A stretch of DNA of 64,000 bases from Pseudonocardia nematodicida (lineage in GTDB: Bacteria > Actinomycetota > Actinomycetes > Mycobacteriales > Pseudonocardiaceae): positions 124,001-188,000 of the forward strand of contig NZ_JBEDNQ010000014.1 in NCBI RefSeq assembly GCF_040105385.1. The letters run 5' to 3'. Shown here one piece after another: positions 35,067 through 43,807 of the stretch. Position 1 is the first letter of the stretch. Each line of letters starts with the position of its first letter. A model generated the notes under the pieces. That model was not told where the DNA came from. It saw nothing but the letters and a program-made list of their open reading frames with translations, and made no database searches. Made by a program: the position numbers and the translations under genes.

Positions 35067-35208
35067 GCGGTACAGGGTGCCGGATCGCGCGGCGTGGCGT
35101 GGGGCACGGGTCGGCGACGGCCGTGACGGGTGACGGCGACGTGCACGCGGGCGGCAAGACGACCGGGTGAGGCTGCAGGGGACGCACCACCGATCGAGAG
35201 GACCTCCC

Positions 35209-35689
35209 GTGCCCCGTACCTCCCCGCGGCTCTCCGCCCTCGCCGCGCACGCCGAGCCCGGCAGCCGGGCCGCCCGTCTCATCGACGCGATCGCCCGCCT
35301 GCACGCGCGCGCCTACCGGGTGAGCGGGGGACGCGTCGGCGCCGCGATGGGCGACGTCCGGATCTGCCTGCTGACCACGACCGACCGGCCGGCGCAGCGG
35401 GCGGCCGCGGTCGGTGACGCTCGGGTGCAGCGTCGTCGACGACGAGGTGGTCGTGGTCGGCTCGAACTCCGGACGCGACGCCCACCCGGCCTGGTACCTC
35501 AACCTGCTCGACCGTCCACAGGTGACGGTCCGGATGGGACGCGACCGGTTCGACGCCGTGGCCCGCACCGCCACCGGCGACGAGCGCCACCGGCTGTGGT
35601 CCCGGATCGTCGCCGACGCGCCGGTGATGGCCGGCTACCAGCAGGGGACGGACCGGACGCTGCCGGTCGTCGTCCTCGGCCGGAGGTGA
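35209..35689 (+). pseudogene. Deazaflavin-dependent nitroreductase-family gene with a frameshift
   Basis: A GTG at 35209 with GAGAGGAC upstream opens a frame with RVGAAMGDVRICLLTTTDRP, then the frame changes. The next frame continues from about 35414 with VTLGCSVVDDEVVVVGSNSG and DAHPAWYLNLLDRPQVTVR to a normal end. Joined, the two halves give the small F420-dependent nitroreductase/DUF385 fold (GSN and HPAWY motifs). One extra base in GCGGTCGGTGACGC (about 35408-35414) would explain the shift. Either it is inactivated or the base is a sequencing error. Confidence 0.75.
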
Positions 35690-35693
35690 GCCG

Positions 35694-36893
35694 TCAGGGG
35701 ATCGCGCCGTCGGCCGCGAGGACGGGCACGTCGACGTCGACGGTGTCCGGGTAGATCAGCCCGCTGCCGGTGTTGAGCACGACGACCGACTCCGAGCCGT
35801 CCAGCCACCCGGACTCGCGCAGCGTCCCGGCCGCGGCGACGCAGGCCGCCCCCTCGGGGCAGATCCAGGTGCCCTCGTCGCGGGCCAGGGCGTGCCCGGC
35901 GGCGAGCAGCTCGTCGTCGGTCACGGCGATCGCGGTGCCGCCGGTGTCGTACACCGCGTCGAGCACCAGGAAGTCGCCGAGCGCCTTCGGGACGGTGATG
36001 CCGAACGCGACCGTGTGCGGGTCCGCGGGCGGGGTGGACTCGCGCGCGCCGGCGTCGAACGCCTCGACGATCGGGGCGCACCCGGCCGCCTGCACCGCGA
36101 CGAGCCGCGGCATCGGGCCGGTCAGCCAGCCCAGCTCGCGCATCTCGGTCAGCGCCTTGTGGATCCCGATGATCCCGACGCCGCCCCCGGTCGGGTAGAG
36201 GATCACGTCCGGGGATCGCCAGCCGAGCTGCTCGGCGATCTCGTAGCCCATCGTCTTCTTGCCCTCGATCCGGTACGGCTCGCGCAGCGTCGAGGTGTCC
36301 TGGTAGCCCTCCCGGCGGCCGACGGCCCCCGCGACCAGCCGGCCGGCGTCGCCGATCAGCCCGTCGACCAGGTACAGCTCCGCGCCGGACACGACGCATT
36401 CCCGGCGGGTGATCTCCGGGGCGTCCACCGGCATGGCGATCAGCGCACCGATCCCGGCGCGGGCCGCGTAGCAGGCCCAGGCGGCGCCGGCGTTGCCGTT
36501 GGTGGGCATCGCGATCCCGCGGACGCCGAGCTCGGCGGCCCGGGAGACGCCGACCGCGGCGCCGCGGGCCTTGAACGCGCCGGTCGGGACCAGGCCCTCG
36601 TCCTTCATCAGCAGGCGGGGGAGTCCGAGCCGGGCGCCGGCGCGGGGGAGCGGGAGCAGCGGGGTCATGCCCTCGCCCATCGTGACGACGTGCGCGGGAT
36701 CCCGGACGGGCAGCACCTCGTGGTAGCGCCACAGGTCCGGGGGCCTGGACGCGATCTCGGCCGGGGTCACCGACGCGCGGACGCGCTCGGTGTCGTAGCG
36801 GGCGAGCAGCGGGGCGCCGTCCGGGGAGGTGCCCTGGACGACGTCGGCGTCGTGCCGCGTGCCGGAGCGGGAGCACTCCAGGTGCGACAGCAT
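35694..36893 (-). CDS. thrC: Threonine synthase-type PLP enzyme
   Basis: A 399-residue PLP-dependent enzyme. GEGMTPLLPLPR, the lysine in TGAFKARGA and GYQDTSTLREPYRIEGKKTMGYEIAEQLGW fit threonine synthase, which converts O-phosphohomoserine to threonine. The segment PTNGNAGAAWA forms the phosphate-binding loop. A GTG at 36908 is an alternative start. FKARG rather than FKDRG and an isolated location away from hom/thrB leave room for a related lyase. It is divergent from DoxX. Confidence 0.82.
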   Translation of the reverse strand: MLSHLECSRSGTRHDADVVQGTSPDGAPLLARYDTERVRASVTPAEIASRPPDLWRYHEVLPVRDPAHVVTMGEGMTPLLPLPRAGARLGLPRLLMKDEGLVPTGAFKARGAAVGVSRAAELGVRGIAMPTNGNAGAAWACYAARAGIGALIAMPVDAPEITRRECVVSGAELYLVDGLIGDAGRLVAGAVGRREGYQDTSTLREPYRIEGKKTMGYEIAEQLGWRSPDVILYPTGGGVGIIGIHKALTEMRELGWLTGPMPRLVAVQAAGCAPIVEAFDAGARESTPPADPHTVAFGITVPKALGDFLVLDAVYDTGGTAIAVTDDELLAAGHALARDEGTWICPEGAACVAAAGTLRESGWLDGSESVVVLNTGSGLIYPDTVDVDVPVLAADGAIP

Positions 36894-37077
36894 CGAGAAC
36901 TCGTGCACCCGACCCAGTGATCCCTACGTCGTCTTGCGCGGCAACCCGAACCGTGCCGCGTGTCGTCCCGTATGTGACAGGGACCGCGTTCTCCGGCGCG
37001 CGTCGTGCGTCCGGTCGGATCAGTACGTACCGTCGAACGCTGCTGCGAGTGAAAGCTCAACTGTTGAAAGGTTCATC

Positions 37078-37527
37078 ATGCGCCCGCTCCCCGCCCCGTT
37101 CTCCGACGTCGCCCTGCTGCTGACCCGCCTCCTGCTCGGTGTCGTGCTGCTCGCCCACGGCCTGCAGAAGCTCACCGGTGGCGTCGGCGGGGTCGCCGGC
37201 GGGTTCGCCGGGATGGGCATCCCGTTGCCGACCCTGTCCGCGCTGTTCGTCGTCGTGGTCGAGACCGTCGGCGGGATCCTTCTGATCGCCGGGGCCGCGA
37301 CGACGTGGGCGGCGCTCGCGAACGTGGTCGCGATGGCAGGCGCGTTCCTGTTCGCCCACCTCACGCCGGTCGTGTTCGTGTCCGACGGCGGCTGGGAGCT
37401 CGTCGGCGTCATCGCCGCGGGTGCGCTCGCGCTGGCCGCGGCCGGCCCCGGACGCTACTCGGTCGACCACCTGCTGGCCGGGCGCACGCGTCGCTCCCCG
37501 GAGCGGGTGGGCGCGCACCGCGCCTGA
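37078..37527 (+). CDS. DoxX-family membrane protein
   Basis: A 149-residue protein with four membrane helices and the DoxX opening LLLTRLLLGVVLLAHGLQKL. The family includes the DoxX subunit of thiosulfate:quinone oxidoreductase and proteins used in redox and oxidative-stress settings; a specific function cannot be given. ATG 37078 follows GAAAGG. Just upstream, TCAACTGTTGA (37056-37066) is a near-palindrome that could bind a regulator. Confidence 0.87.
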   Translation: MRPLPAPFSDVALLLTRLLLGVVLLAHGLQKLTGGVGGVAGGFAGMGIPLPTLSALFVVVVETVGGILLIAGAATTWAALANVVAMAGAFLFAHLTPVVFVSDGGWELVGVIAAGALALAAAGPGRYSVDHLLAGRTRRSPERVGAHRA

Positions 37528-37570
37528 TCGTCCCCGCGCGGGATCGCCGGGGTCGGGGCAGGGTGGGGCG

Positions 37571-38392
37571 ATGCCCGAGGGACACACCGTGCACCGGCTC
37601 GCCCGGCTGCAGCGCAGCCGGTACGCGGGCCGGCCGGTCGCCGTGTCCAGCCCGCAGAGCCGGTTCACCACCGGCGCCGACGTCGTCGACGGCCGGGTGC
37701 TGGTCGACGTCGAGGCGCACGGCAAGCACCTGTTCCAGTACTACGGGCCGGACACCACCGTTCACGTGCACCTCGGGTTGTGGGGACGGTTCGGGAACCG
37801 CCGGCTGCCCGAACTCCCGCCCCGCGGGCAGGTCCGGATGCGGATCGTCGGCGAGACGCACTACGCGGACCTGCGCGGCCCGGCCGCCTGCGAGCTGCTC
37901 GACGACGTGGCGGTGAAGGCCCTGCATGCCCGCCTCGGTGAGGACCCGCTGCGCACCGACGCCGATCCCGAGCGTGTCCGGGAGCGGTTCGCCCGCTCCC
38001 GCGCGCCGGTCGCGGCGCTGCTGATGGACCAGTCGGTCATCGCCGGGATCGGGAACGTCTTCCGGGCCGAGACCCTCTTCCGGACCGGGATCGCCCCGAT
38101 GACCCCGGCCCGCGACCTCGACCGCGACACCTTCGACGCGCTCTGGGCGGATCTGTCGGAGATGCTGCGCGACGGCGAGCGGCGCGGCCGGATCGAGACC
38201 CTGCGGCCCGAGCACGACCCGGCCCGGCTCGAGCCACCGGACCGGGGTTCGGTGTGCGCGAGCGTCGTCTACGCCTACCGGCGCACGGGCGCGCCGTGTC
38301 TGGTGTGCGGCACCCCGATCGCGCACCGCGAGTTCCGGGCCCGCAACCTGTTCTGGTGCCCCGGCTGCCAACCCGGCCCCGACCGGAACTGA
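37571..38392 (+). CDS. Fpg/Nei-family DNA glycosylase (Nei2-like)
   Basis: A 273-residue base-excision repair enzyme. The protein starts MPEGHTVHRLAR with the catalytic Pro2 and Glu3. The helix-two-turn-helix region carries MDQSVIAGIGNVFRAE, and the C-terminal zinc finger (CLVCGTPI and FWCPGCQ) supplies four Cys. The MPEGHT start fits actinobacterial Nei2 rather than Fpg. It removes oxidised bases such as 5-hydroxycytosine. The coding region is followed by a hairpin. Confidence 0.93.
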   Translation: MPEGHTVHRLARLQRSRYAGRPVAVSSPQSRFTTGADVVDGRVLVDVEAHGKHLFQYYGPDTTVHVHLGLWGRFGNRRLPELPPRGQVRMRIVGETHYADLRGPAACELLDDVAVKALHARLGEDPLRTDADPERVRERFARSRAPVAALLMDQSVIAGIGNVFRAETLFRTGIAPMTPARDLDRDTFDALWADLSEMLRDGERRGRIETLRPEHDPARLEPPDRGSVCASVVYAYRRTGAPCLVCGTPIAHREFRARNLFWCPGCQPGPDRN

Positions 38393-38414
38393 CCGGATCC
38401 GGGGGCCACACCCA

Positions 38415-38435
38415 CGGGGGACGTCACGTCCCCCG
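38415..38435 (+). terminator. Hairpin after the Nei gene
   Basis: A perfect 9-bp stem (CGGGGGACG / CGTCCCCCG) with a TCA loop lies 23 bases after the stop. It is a likely terminator without a T-run. Confidence 0.6.
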
Positions 38436-38484
38436 GACGATGTCCGATCTGTCCGGCTCCGGCCGATCCCGGTAATCTGGGCGC

Positions 38485-38853
38485 ATGGTGTCGACTGGGT
38501 CCGCGCGCTCCGGCGCCGACCGTCGGCCCCTGCTCGTGTGGGACGTCGCGCTGTCCGGGTTCGCCCTGGCACTGACCGGGATGCTCATCGCCCTCGGCGT
38601 GTTCGGCGGCGTGTTCCTGATGGCGTTCCTGGACTACTGCCCGCCCCGGACCTGCAGTTCCCTGAACATCCTGGTGTCGGTCGGTGGCTCGCTCGTCGTC
38701 GCCGTCGCCGCCGGGATCGCCGGGTTGGCGATGACCGTGCTGCGCATCGTCGAGCGCCGGGTGTCCTGGCCGTTCGCCGCGGTCACCCTGCTCATCGCCG
38801 CGGCGGCCATCGCCTTCGGTGCGGCGGACTACACCACCGCCATCGGTTACTGA
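38485..38853 (+). CDS. Four-helix membrane protein of unknown function
   Basis: A 122-residue protein with about three to four hydrophobic helices (residues about 20-45, 57-80 and 90-115) and two Cys in the CPPRTCSS loop between the first two. Not recognised beyond similarity to small actinobacterial membrane proteins of unknown function. The ATG follows a weak GGTAATCTGGGC upstream. It converges with the next gene. Confidence 0.65.
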   Translation: MVSTGSARSGADRRPLLVWDVALSGFALALTGMLIALGVFGGVFLMAFLDYCPPRTCSSLNILVSVGGSLVVAVAAGIAGLAMTVLRIVERRVSWPFAAVTLLIAAAAIAFGAADYTTAIGY

Positions 38854-38883
38854 CCCCGATTCCGCGGAATGGCCAGGAAACGC

Positions 38884-39141
38884 TCAGCGGTCCCCGCGCA
38901 TGAGGCGTCGTCCGAGTCGGATCTCCCGTCCGGACCCATTGCAGGCCGGACAGAGACGGAACGATTTCTGGAAGACGGCGCCATATCGTCGAGGAGTTCC
39001 CCGGCACCATCCGCAACGCGTGTACGGATGCAGGAAGAGTGACACGACATAGCTCACGACCAGCAGGGCGAGCAGTGCCAGGACCACGAGTCCGCCGTTC
39101 GGACGTTCTGCGACAGCGGCCATCACCATGACGTCGTGCAT
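38884..39141 (-). CDS. Small membrane protein with DnaJ-like Cys pairs
   Basis: An 85-residue protein with one helix (about residues 17-39) and a cytoplasmic C-terminal part containing CGWCRG and CPACNGSG, the CxxC pairs of a zinc-binding DnaJ-type half-finger. Similar proteins are common next to actinobacterial membrane genes, with unknown function. The ATG at 39141 was taken as is; an internal ATG is possible. Confidence 0.65.
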   Translation of the reverse strand: MHDVMVMAAVAERPNGGLVVLALLALLVVSYVVSLFLHPYTRCGWCRGTPRRYGAVFQKSFRLCPACNGSGREIRLGRRLMRGDR

Positions 39142-39275
39142 CGTCGTCGACCCCCGAAAATCAGCGACATCGTCGTCTCGATCGTCGGGTCGAAGATTAC
39201 CTTTGAATTTCCGGATGCTATTCGAGGATCGTCAGTGTTGACGACCGGTGCGGCCTTTCGGCGCAACCTCCGGGC

Positions 39276-39641
39276 TCAGTCCTTCAACCAGGAGTAGGCC
39301 GTCTGCCGGGAGATCCCCAGCGCCTGGGACATCGCGCTGATCTCGCAGCCCGACTCCCGGCCCGCCCGCAGCAGCTCGCGCTGCCGGGCGCGCAGCTCCT
39401 CGACCCGCGCGCCGACCTCACGCATCTCGGTCAGGAGCTCCTCGGCGGCCCCGGAGCCACGACGGTGCCCGGCGCCGGGACGGGCGAAGGCCCGGACCGC
39501 GTCGGGGTCCCACCGGTTGCGGCCGCGCTCGTCGCGGTCCGGCAGCGGGGCGGGCGCCTGCCCGCGGCTGACGTAGGAGTTCCAGGTCGTCACCTGGACG
39601 CCCCAGTGTGCGGCGCACTCGTCGCTGGTCCAGGTCGTCAC
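39276..39641 (-). CDS. Small protein with two helix-turn-helix-like segments
   Basis: A 121-residue protein. The N-terminus (TWTSDECAAHWGVQVTTWNS) resembles excisionase/MerR-type winged helices, and the C-terminus ends with ISAMSQALGISRQTAYSWLKD, an Sigma-70-like or Hin-type helix-turn-helix; a coiled-coil-like segment links them. It is probably a DNA-binding protein and might be mobile-element derived. GTG 39641 was chosen; the longer frame starts at 39719. Confidence 0.65.
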   Translation of the reverse strand: MTTWTSDECAAHWGVQVTTWNSYVSRGQAPAPLPDRDERGRNRWDPDAVRAFARPGAGHRRGSGAAEELLTEMREVGARVEELRARQRELLRAGRESGCEISAMSQALGISRQTAYSWLKD

Positions 39642-39759
39642 GTCGTACAGCCTGCCAAGCGGGGAACCGGCGGCGCACGCCACCCGGAACGAGCGGCGAT
39701 CACGAGCCGCCGGGCACACGGACGACGGCGCGGTGCGCCGCGGGCGGGGTGCGCTCCGC

Positions 39760-40827
39760 TCAGCAGGGCTTCCAGGTCTTCCCGCCGGGGGCGTAGCAGC
39801 GGGGGCCGGTGTATCCGGGCGGGGCGGAGCCGCCGGAGCCGCTGAGGTCCGGTCCGGGCTTGGCCGCGGGCTTCGGCGCGGGTGCGGGCTTGGGCGCAGG
39901 CGCGGGCTTCGGCTCCGGGGCCGGCTTCGCCGCAGGCCTCTTCGGCGTGGCCGCGCCTCCGCCGGAGGAGGACGGAGTCGTCCTCGGCTTCGTCGGGCCG
40001 GTGGCCGATCCGGATGTGCCGGGGGAGGGCGGCGGGGGCGGGGGCTTGCGCAGCTCCTCGGCCTTCGCCCGGTGCGTGCGCTCCACGCGGCCGGCCGAAC
40101 TCTCGACGGAGCCGACCCGCCGGGTCAGCGACGCACGGTCGGGGAGCGCCCGGGCGGCCGTCCAGATCAGGCCCTTCCCGGGCAGGTCGGTGTCCAGCGC
40201 GCCCTTCAGCGCGGCGGCCGTCGCCACCACCCCGGCGGCGGTGAGGGCGGCCGACTCGAACCCGTCCGCCGACGCGCCCGGGCCGGGCTCGGTCAGACCG
40301 GCGGCCGCGGCCTCGACCGCGGCGACCCGGCCGGGCAGCGTGCACCCGATCGACGGGTCGTAGAGACCACGGCCGGCGGCGATCGCCTCCTGCTGGGCGG
40401 CCTCGACCTCCGGCAGGAACCGGTCGTTCCCGCCGACCTGCATCGGCACGCCGAGCCCGGCGCGGGCCATCTCGGCGTTGACGAGGGTGCCGTCGGCGGT
40501 GCGGACCCCGGCCAGGAGGCGGTCGTAGCCGTCGACCTTCTCGTCGTCGGTGAGGAGCTCGATCTCGGAGCCGATCGGGAGGAGCGAGGCGAGGTGCGCC
40601 GCGGCCTCGGGTCCGAGGCACTGCACCGCCTCGTCGGGGTCGACCGTCTCCGGGGTGTCGATGTTGAGCAGCCGGACGCGCCGCTCCTGCCCCTCGATCG
40701 CGACGTCGATGGTGTCGCCGTCGACGATCCGGGCGACGGTCGCAGGACCCGAGTCGCAACCGGTCAGCATTCCCGTCATCACCGCGGTGGTCAGCGTCAT
40801 CGCTGCCAGCCGCACCCCTCGCCGCAC
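39760..40827 (-). CDS. Thermonuclease-domain lipoprotein with Pro-rich tail
   Basis: A 355-residue secreted protein. A GTG with GGAGG upstream starts a signal peptide ending in the lipobox LTGC (about residues 20-24). Next is a staphylococcal-nuclease-like (TNase) domain (DGDTIDVAIEGQERRVRLLNIDTPET). The rest is an Ala-rich helical region and a Pro/Ala/Lys repeat tail (units such as PAPAPK) ending in GYTGPRCYAPGGKTWKPC with a Cys pair. It is probably an extracytoplasmic nuclease. The tail is partly unusual and may bind the wall. Confidence 0.85.
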   Translation of the reverse strand: MRRGVRLAAMTLTTAVMTGMLTGCDSGPATVARIVDGDTIDVAIEGQERRVRLLNIDTPETVDPDEAVQCLGPEAAAHLASLLPIGSEIELLTDDEKVDGYDRLLAGVRTADGTLVNAEMARAGLGVPMQVGGNDRFLPEVEAAQQEAIAAGRGLYDPSIGCTLPGRVAAVEAAAAGLTEPGPGASADGFESAALTAAGVVATAAALKGALDTDLPGKGLIWTAARALPDRASLTRRVGSVESSAGRVERTHRAKAEELRKPPPPPPSPGTSGSATGPTKPRTTPSSSGGGAATPKRPAAKPAPEPKPAPAPKPAPAPKPAAKPGPDLSGSGGSAPPGYTGPRCYAPGGKTWKPC

Positions 40828-40943
40828 GTCGTCCTCCCGCTCCGGTCGTTGCCGGCCGGGCGCCGGCGTGACCATCCGGAGGTTCGTCGGTCGGCGTGGC
40901 CGGCCGCGTTATCGATCGCGGGTGCTCTCCGCAGAATTGATGA

Positions 40944-41978
40944 TCATGCTGCGTCCGCCAGCTCCGCCCGCACCCCGAGCAGCCGCACCGGCCGGTCCGG
41001 GGCCAGCTCGTCGAGCAGGACCGCGGCGAGCGCGGCGATCGCCCCGGCGTCGCGCCCGGGCGGGTCGAGGGCCCGGCTGCGCGTCGTGGTGCGGAAGGTC
41101 CGTGTCCGCACGCGGATGCCCACCCGCACGCAGTCCCGGCCCTCCGCCGCGACGTCGTCGGCCACCCGGTGGGCCAGCACCCGGAGCTCGGCGTGCAGGT
41201 CGGCGCGGTCGGTGAGATCGGCCGGGAAGGTGGTCTCCCGGCTGCGCGAACGCGGCACCCACGGTCCGGTGTCGAGCTCGGTGCGCCCCATCCCGCGGCC
41301 CAGTGAGACGTAGTAGGGCCCGCGGTGCGGGCCGAGCCGGGCGGCGACGTCGCCGGGGCGTGCCTCGGCGAGGCCTGCGACGGTGGTGATCCCCAGCTCG
41401 GCGAGCGCGCGGGTGGTGGCCGGACCGACCCCGGGCAGCGCCGACGGCGGGTCCTGGCCGAGGGTGGCGAACCAGTTCGCCGCGGTCAGCTCGTGGATCC
41501 CGCCCGGTTTCGCGTAGCCGGTCGCGGTCTTGGCGCGCAGCGTGTTGTCGCCGATGCCGACCGCGCAGGACAGCCCGGTCGTCGCCACGGTCGTCCGGAT
41601 CCGGCGGGCCAGTGCCCACGGTTCGCCGTCGGTGCCCACGAACGCCTCGTCCCAGCCGATCACCTCGACCGGCTCGCCGAGCCCGCGCAGCAGCCGCATC
41701 ACCTCGTCGGACACGCGCTGGTAGTACGCGGTGTCCGAGGGGAGGAAGACGGCGTCGGGCCGGTGCTTCGCGAGTTTCCGGCGGGCCAGCTTCATCGGCG
41801 TCCCCGAGGTGACGCCGTGCGCCCGCGCCTCGTACGACGCCGTGGCGACCACCGTCCGCGAGTCCGGGTCGCCGTCACCGCCGACGACCACCGGCAGGCC
41901 GGCCAGCTCCGGCCGGCGCAGCAGCTCGGCCGCGGCCAGGAACTGGTCCAGGTCGGCGTGCAGGATCCACCGGCTCAC
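40944..41978 (-). CDS. dinB: Y-family DNA polymerase, DinB2-like with leucine steric gate
   Basis: A 344-residue Y-family polymerase. The catalytic N-terminus reads HADLDQFLAAAE, so the steric-gate position (Phe or Tyr in most Y-family enzymes; Phe in the paralogue at 22.2 kb) is Leu. The second acidic motif is WDEAFVG. A helix-hairpin-helix (LPGVGPATTRALAELGI) follows. Mycobacterial DinB2 shows the same Leu and can incorporate ribonucleotides. It may do so here (inference). No long C-terminal tail or beta-clamp motif is evident. Confidence 0.9.
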   Translation of the reverse strand: MSRWILHADLDQFLAAAELLRRPELAGLPVVVGGDGDPDSRTVVATASYEARAHGVTSGTPMKLARRKLAKHRPDAVFLPSDTAYYQRVSDEVMRLLRGLGEPVEVIGWDEAFVGTDGEPWALARRIRTTVATTGLSCAVGIGDNTLRAKTATGYAKPGGIHELTAANWFATLGQDPPSALPGVGPATTRALAELGITTVAGLAEARPGDVAARLGPHRGPYYVSLGRGMGRTELDTGPWVPRSRSRETTFPADLTDRADLHAELRVLAHRVADDVAAEGRDCVRVGIRVRTRTFRTTTRSRALDPPGRDAGAIAALAAVLLDELAPDRPVRLLGVRAELADAA

Positions 41979-42017
41979 CGGAGGCCGGTCCCCGCTGTTC
42001 TCACACCCGCGGGGCTC

Positions 42018-42608
42018 TCACACCCGCAGCGCGCCCGTCACCCAGCGCAGCGTCGAGCGATCGGTGCAGGTGGCCAGGAGCTCGGCCTGCTCGACGGCCT
42101 CGGCGTCGTTGCGCCGTGCGTCGTACAGCTCCTCGACGACGCCGGGGACGTCCAGGTGCTCGCCCGGCAGCGCAGTCGCCGGCGGGACCAGACCCAGCCG
42201 GGAGACCAGCAGCCGCAGCGTGCGGAAGCCGATCACCCGCATGCCGGGGGAGAGCAGCGGGGAGCTCGGCGCGGGAAGGAGCCCGGCCGCGACCGGGTGG
42301 CCCGGGATCGGGAGCGCCCCGGGCGGCGAGCCGGGCAGGGTCACGGCGGACACCGCGATCACGCCGCCGTCCAGCAGGGCCCAGGCGTCGGTGGCCGGGC
42401 GGTGCGTCTCCCGGCCGGACGCGCTGGGCAGGTTCTGGCCGGAGAGCCAGCGGCGCAGGCGCGGTCGCAGGTCCCAGCGGACGTCGAGGATGCCGCAGCC
42501 GAGGTCCGACTCGGTGAACACCTCGTCCCAGCGGGCGCGCCCGCCGGCCGGTACCGACGACGGGCCGGCGCGGTCCGCGCTGCTCGTGCTGTCCGGCTGG
42601 ATCGCCAT
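42018..42608 (-). CDS. Unknown 196-residue protein
   Basis: The protein has no signal peptide. A central section (DVRWDLRPRLRRWLSG and TDAWALLDGGVIAVSAVTLPG) and the C-terminal (EAVEQAELLATCTDRSTLRWVTGALRV) look well folded, but the family is not recognised. ATG 42608 follows GGGGGGAC, and a GTGAC-N4-GTCAC inverted repeat about 80 bases upstream may be an operator. It is on the same strand as the downstream DinB2 gene, 39 bases before it. Confidence 0.6.
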   Translation of the reverse strand: MAIQPDSTSSADRAGPSSVPAGGRARWDEVFTESDLGCGILDVRWDLRPRLRRWLSGQNLPSASGRETHRPATDAWALLDGGVIAVSAVTLPGSPPGALPIPGHPVAAGLLPAPSSPLLSPGMRVIGFRTLRLLVSRLGLVPPATALPGEHLDVPGVVEELYDARRNDAEAVEQAELLATCTDRSTLRWVTGALRV

Positions 42609-42961
42609 GTCGTCCCCCCGGGCGACGGGCCCCGTGATCGTGGGGCGGAAGTGCGGAGCACCCCGGCGCGGCGCCTGGAACTGGCGCGTGACACAGGTCA
42701 CACTACACCGGGTCTCCAGCGTACGGCTGTGAGTGCCTGCGGCACAGGAGATACGGGGAGACGTACCCGTTGAGGTGAAGGAGGGCGGCGACCGCAGTGG
42801 GAGCGGGTAACCCTCGGGTGTCACCGAGGCATCTGATGACGCACCGTCACCGTGTCGGGTTGCTTCCGGTGATGGATGACACGATCGTGCGACTCCACGC
42901 CGGTCGGTAACAAGGCAGGATGAGATCAGCGATCCACAGATGACGGCGACGTGGAGGCAGC
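42609..42961. other. Intergenic region between divergent unknown genes
   Basis: No gene supported in these 353 bases. They contain the inverted repeat GTGAC-ACAG-GTCAC (42688-42701), which is a candidate regulator site for the leftward gene, and CGTGGAGGCAGC immediately before the rightward start, which acts as its ribosome-binding site. Confidence 0.5.
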
Positions 42962-43393
42962 ATGGACGGGAAGTACGATAGGGCACCGGCGGCGGTGCAC
43001 CCGGGGTTGATCCCTGCGGCGCGGCGCAGTCCGGAGCAGCTCCCGTCCGGTCGTGGGGTGGTCGACTCCGACCGCGGCCGGGTCCTCTCGCGCTACGCAC
43101 GGCTGATGCGGTCGGGGCGGCCCGAGGTGTGCCGCCCGGGCCGGCGGGAGATCGAGGACCGCGAGCGGGGCGCCGCGAACGCCGCGGCCGGCAGCGACGG
43201 CAAGGTGATCTACCCCGACCGGGATGCCGCCGAGTGCGCCGCCCGCGAGCTGGAGGCGCTGGGCGGCCGGCCGCAGCGGGCCTACCTGTGCGGACGTTCC
43301 CGCCGGGGACATTTCCACCTGACCACCGACCTCGTCGCGGAGCGCCGTCGCGCGCCCGCGGGGATGATCCCCCGTCCGCGTTCCGGATACTGA
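42962..43393 (+). CDS. Small protein with Cys/His pattern, unknown function
   Basis: A 143-residue basic protein. The C-terminal KVIYPDRDAAECAARELEAL and AYLCGRSRRGHFHLTTD recall small actinobacterial and phage proteins with a C...H.H.L pattern that may bind zinc or nucleic acid. The first half (residues 1-60) is Pro/Arg-rich. ATG 42962 has GGAGGCAGC directly before it. Not recognised with certainty. Confidence 0.65.
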   Translation: MDGKYDRAPAAVHPGLIPAARRSPEQLPSGRGVVDSDRGRVLSRYARLMRSGRPEVCRPGRREIEDRERGAANAAAGSDGKVIYPDRDAAECAARELEALGGRPQRAYLCGRSRRGHFHLTTDLVAERRRAPAGMIPRPRSGY

Positions 43394-43495
43394 ATCGCCT
43401 CACGGGTGTGATGCGCGGCACAAGTTGATCCTCTACCGTGGAGTGTGGCGACGGTCACCCGGCCGTCTCCGGCCACGCGTCAGGAGGGAACCCCC

Positions 43496-43807
43496 GTGAA
43501 CCCGCACCTGCTGGAGGAACGAGTCGCCACCGTGACCGACGGGGGCGACCTCGCCGACACCGCGCGGGCCCGGCTGGCCGCGCACAAGACCACCGCGGAC
43601 TCCTGCCGGCACCGCACCGCCGAGCGCCGCGCCGAGCTGGAGCGGGTGCTCGCCGGCGGTGAGGGCGGCCGGGACGCCCTGGACCTGATGCTCGAGCTGG
43701 ACGCCCTGGAACGGGTGCAGGAGCGCATCGACCACCGGCTCTCCGAGCTCTGCGACTCGCTGAGCGAGCCCCGCGCTCCCCGCTACGGCGACGCCCAGCC
43801 CCTCTGA
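43496..43807 (+). CDS. Short alpha-helical protein, unknown function
   Basis: A 103-residue acidic, helical protein beginning VNPHLLEERVATVTDGGD. An AGGAGGG ribosome-binding site precedes GTG 43496, preferred over the longer frame from 43445. The sequence (TARARLAAHKTTADSCRHRTAERRAELERVLAG) looks like a two-helix coiled-coil. The end overlaps the convergent Rieske gene by 25 bases. Confidence 0.6.
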   Translation: MNPHLLEERVATVTDGGDLADTARARLAAHKTTADSCRHRTAERRAELERVLAGGEGGRDALDLMLELDALERVQERIDHRLSELCDSLSEPRAPRYGDAQPL

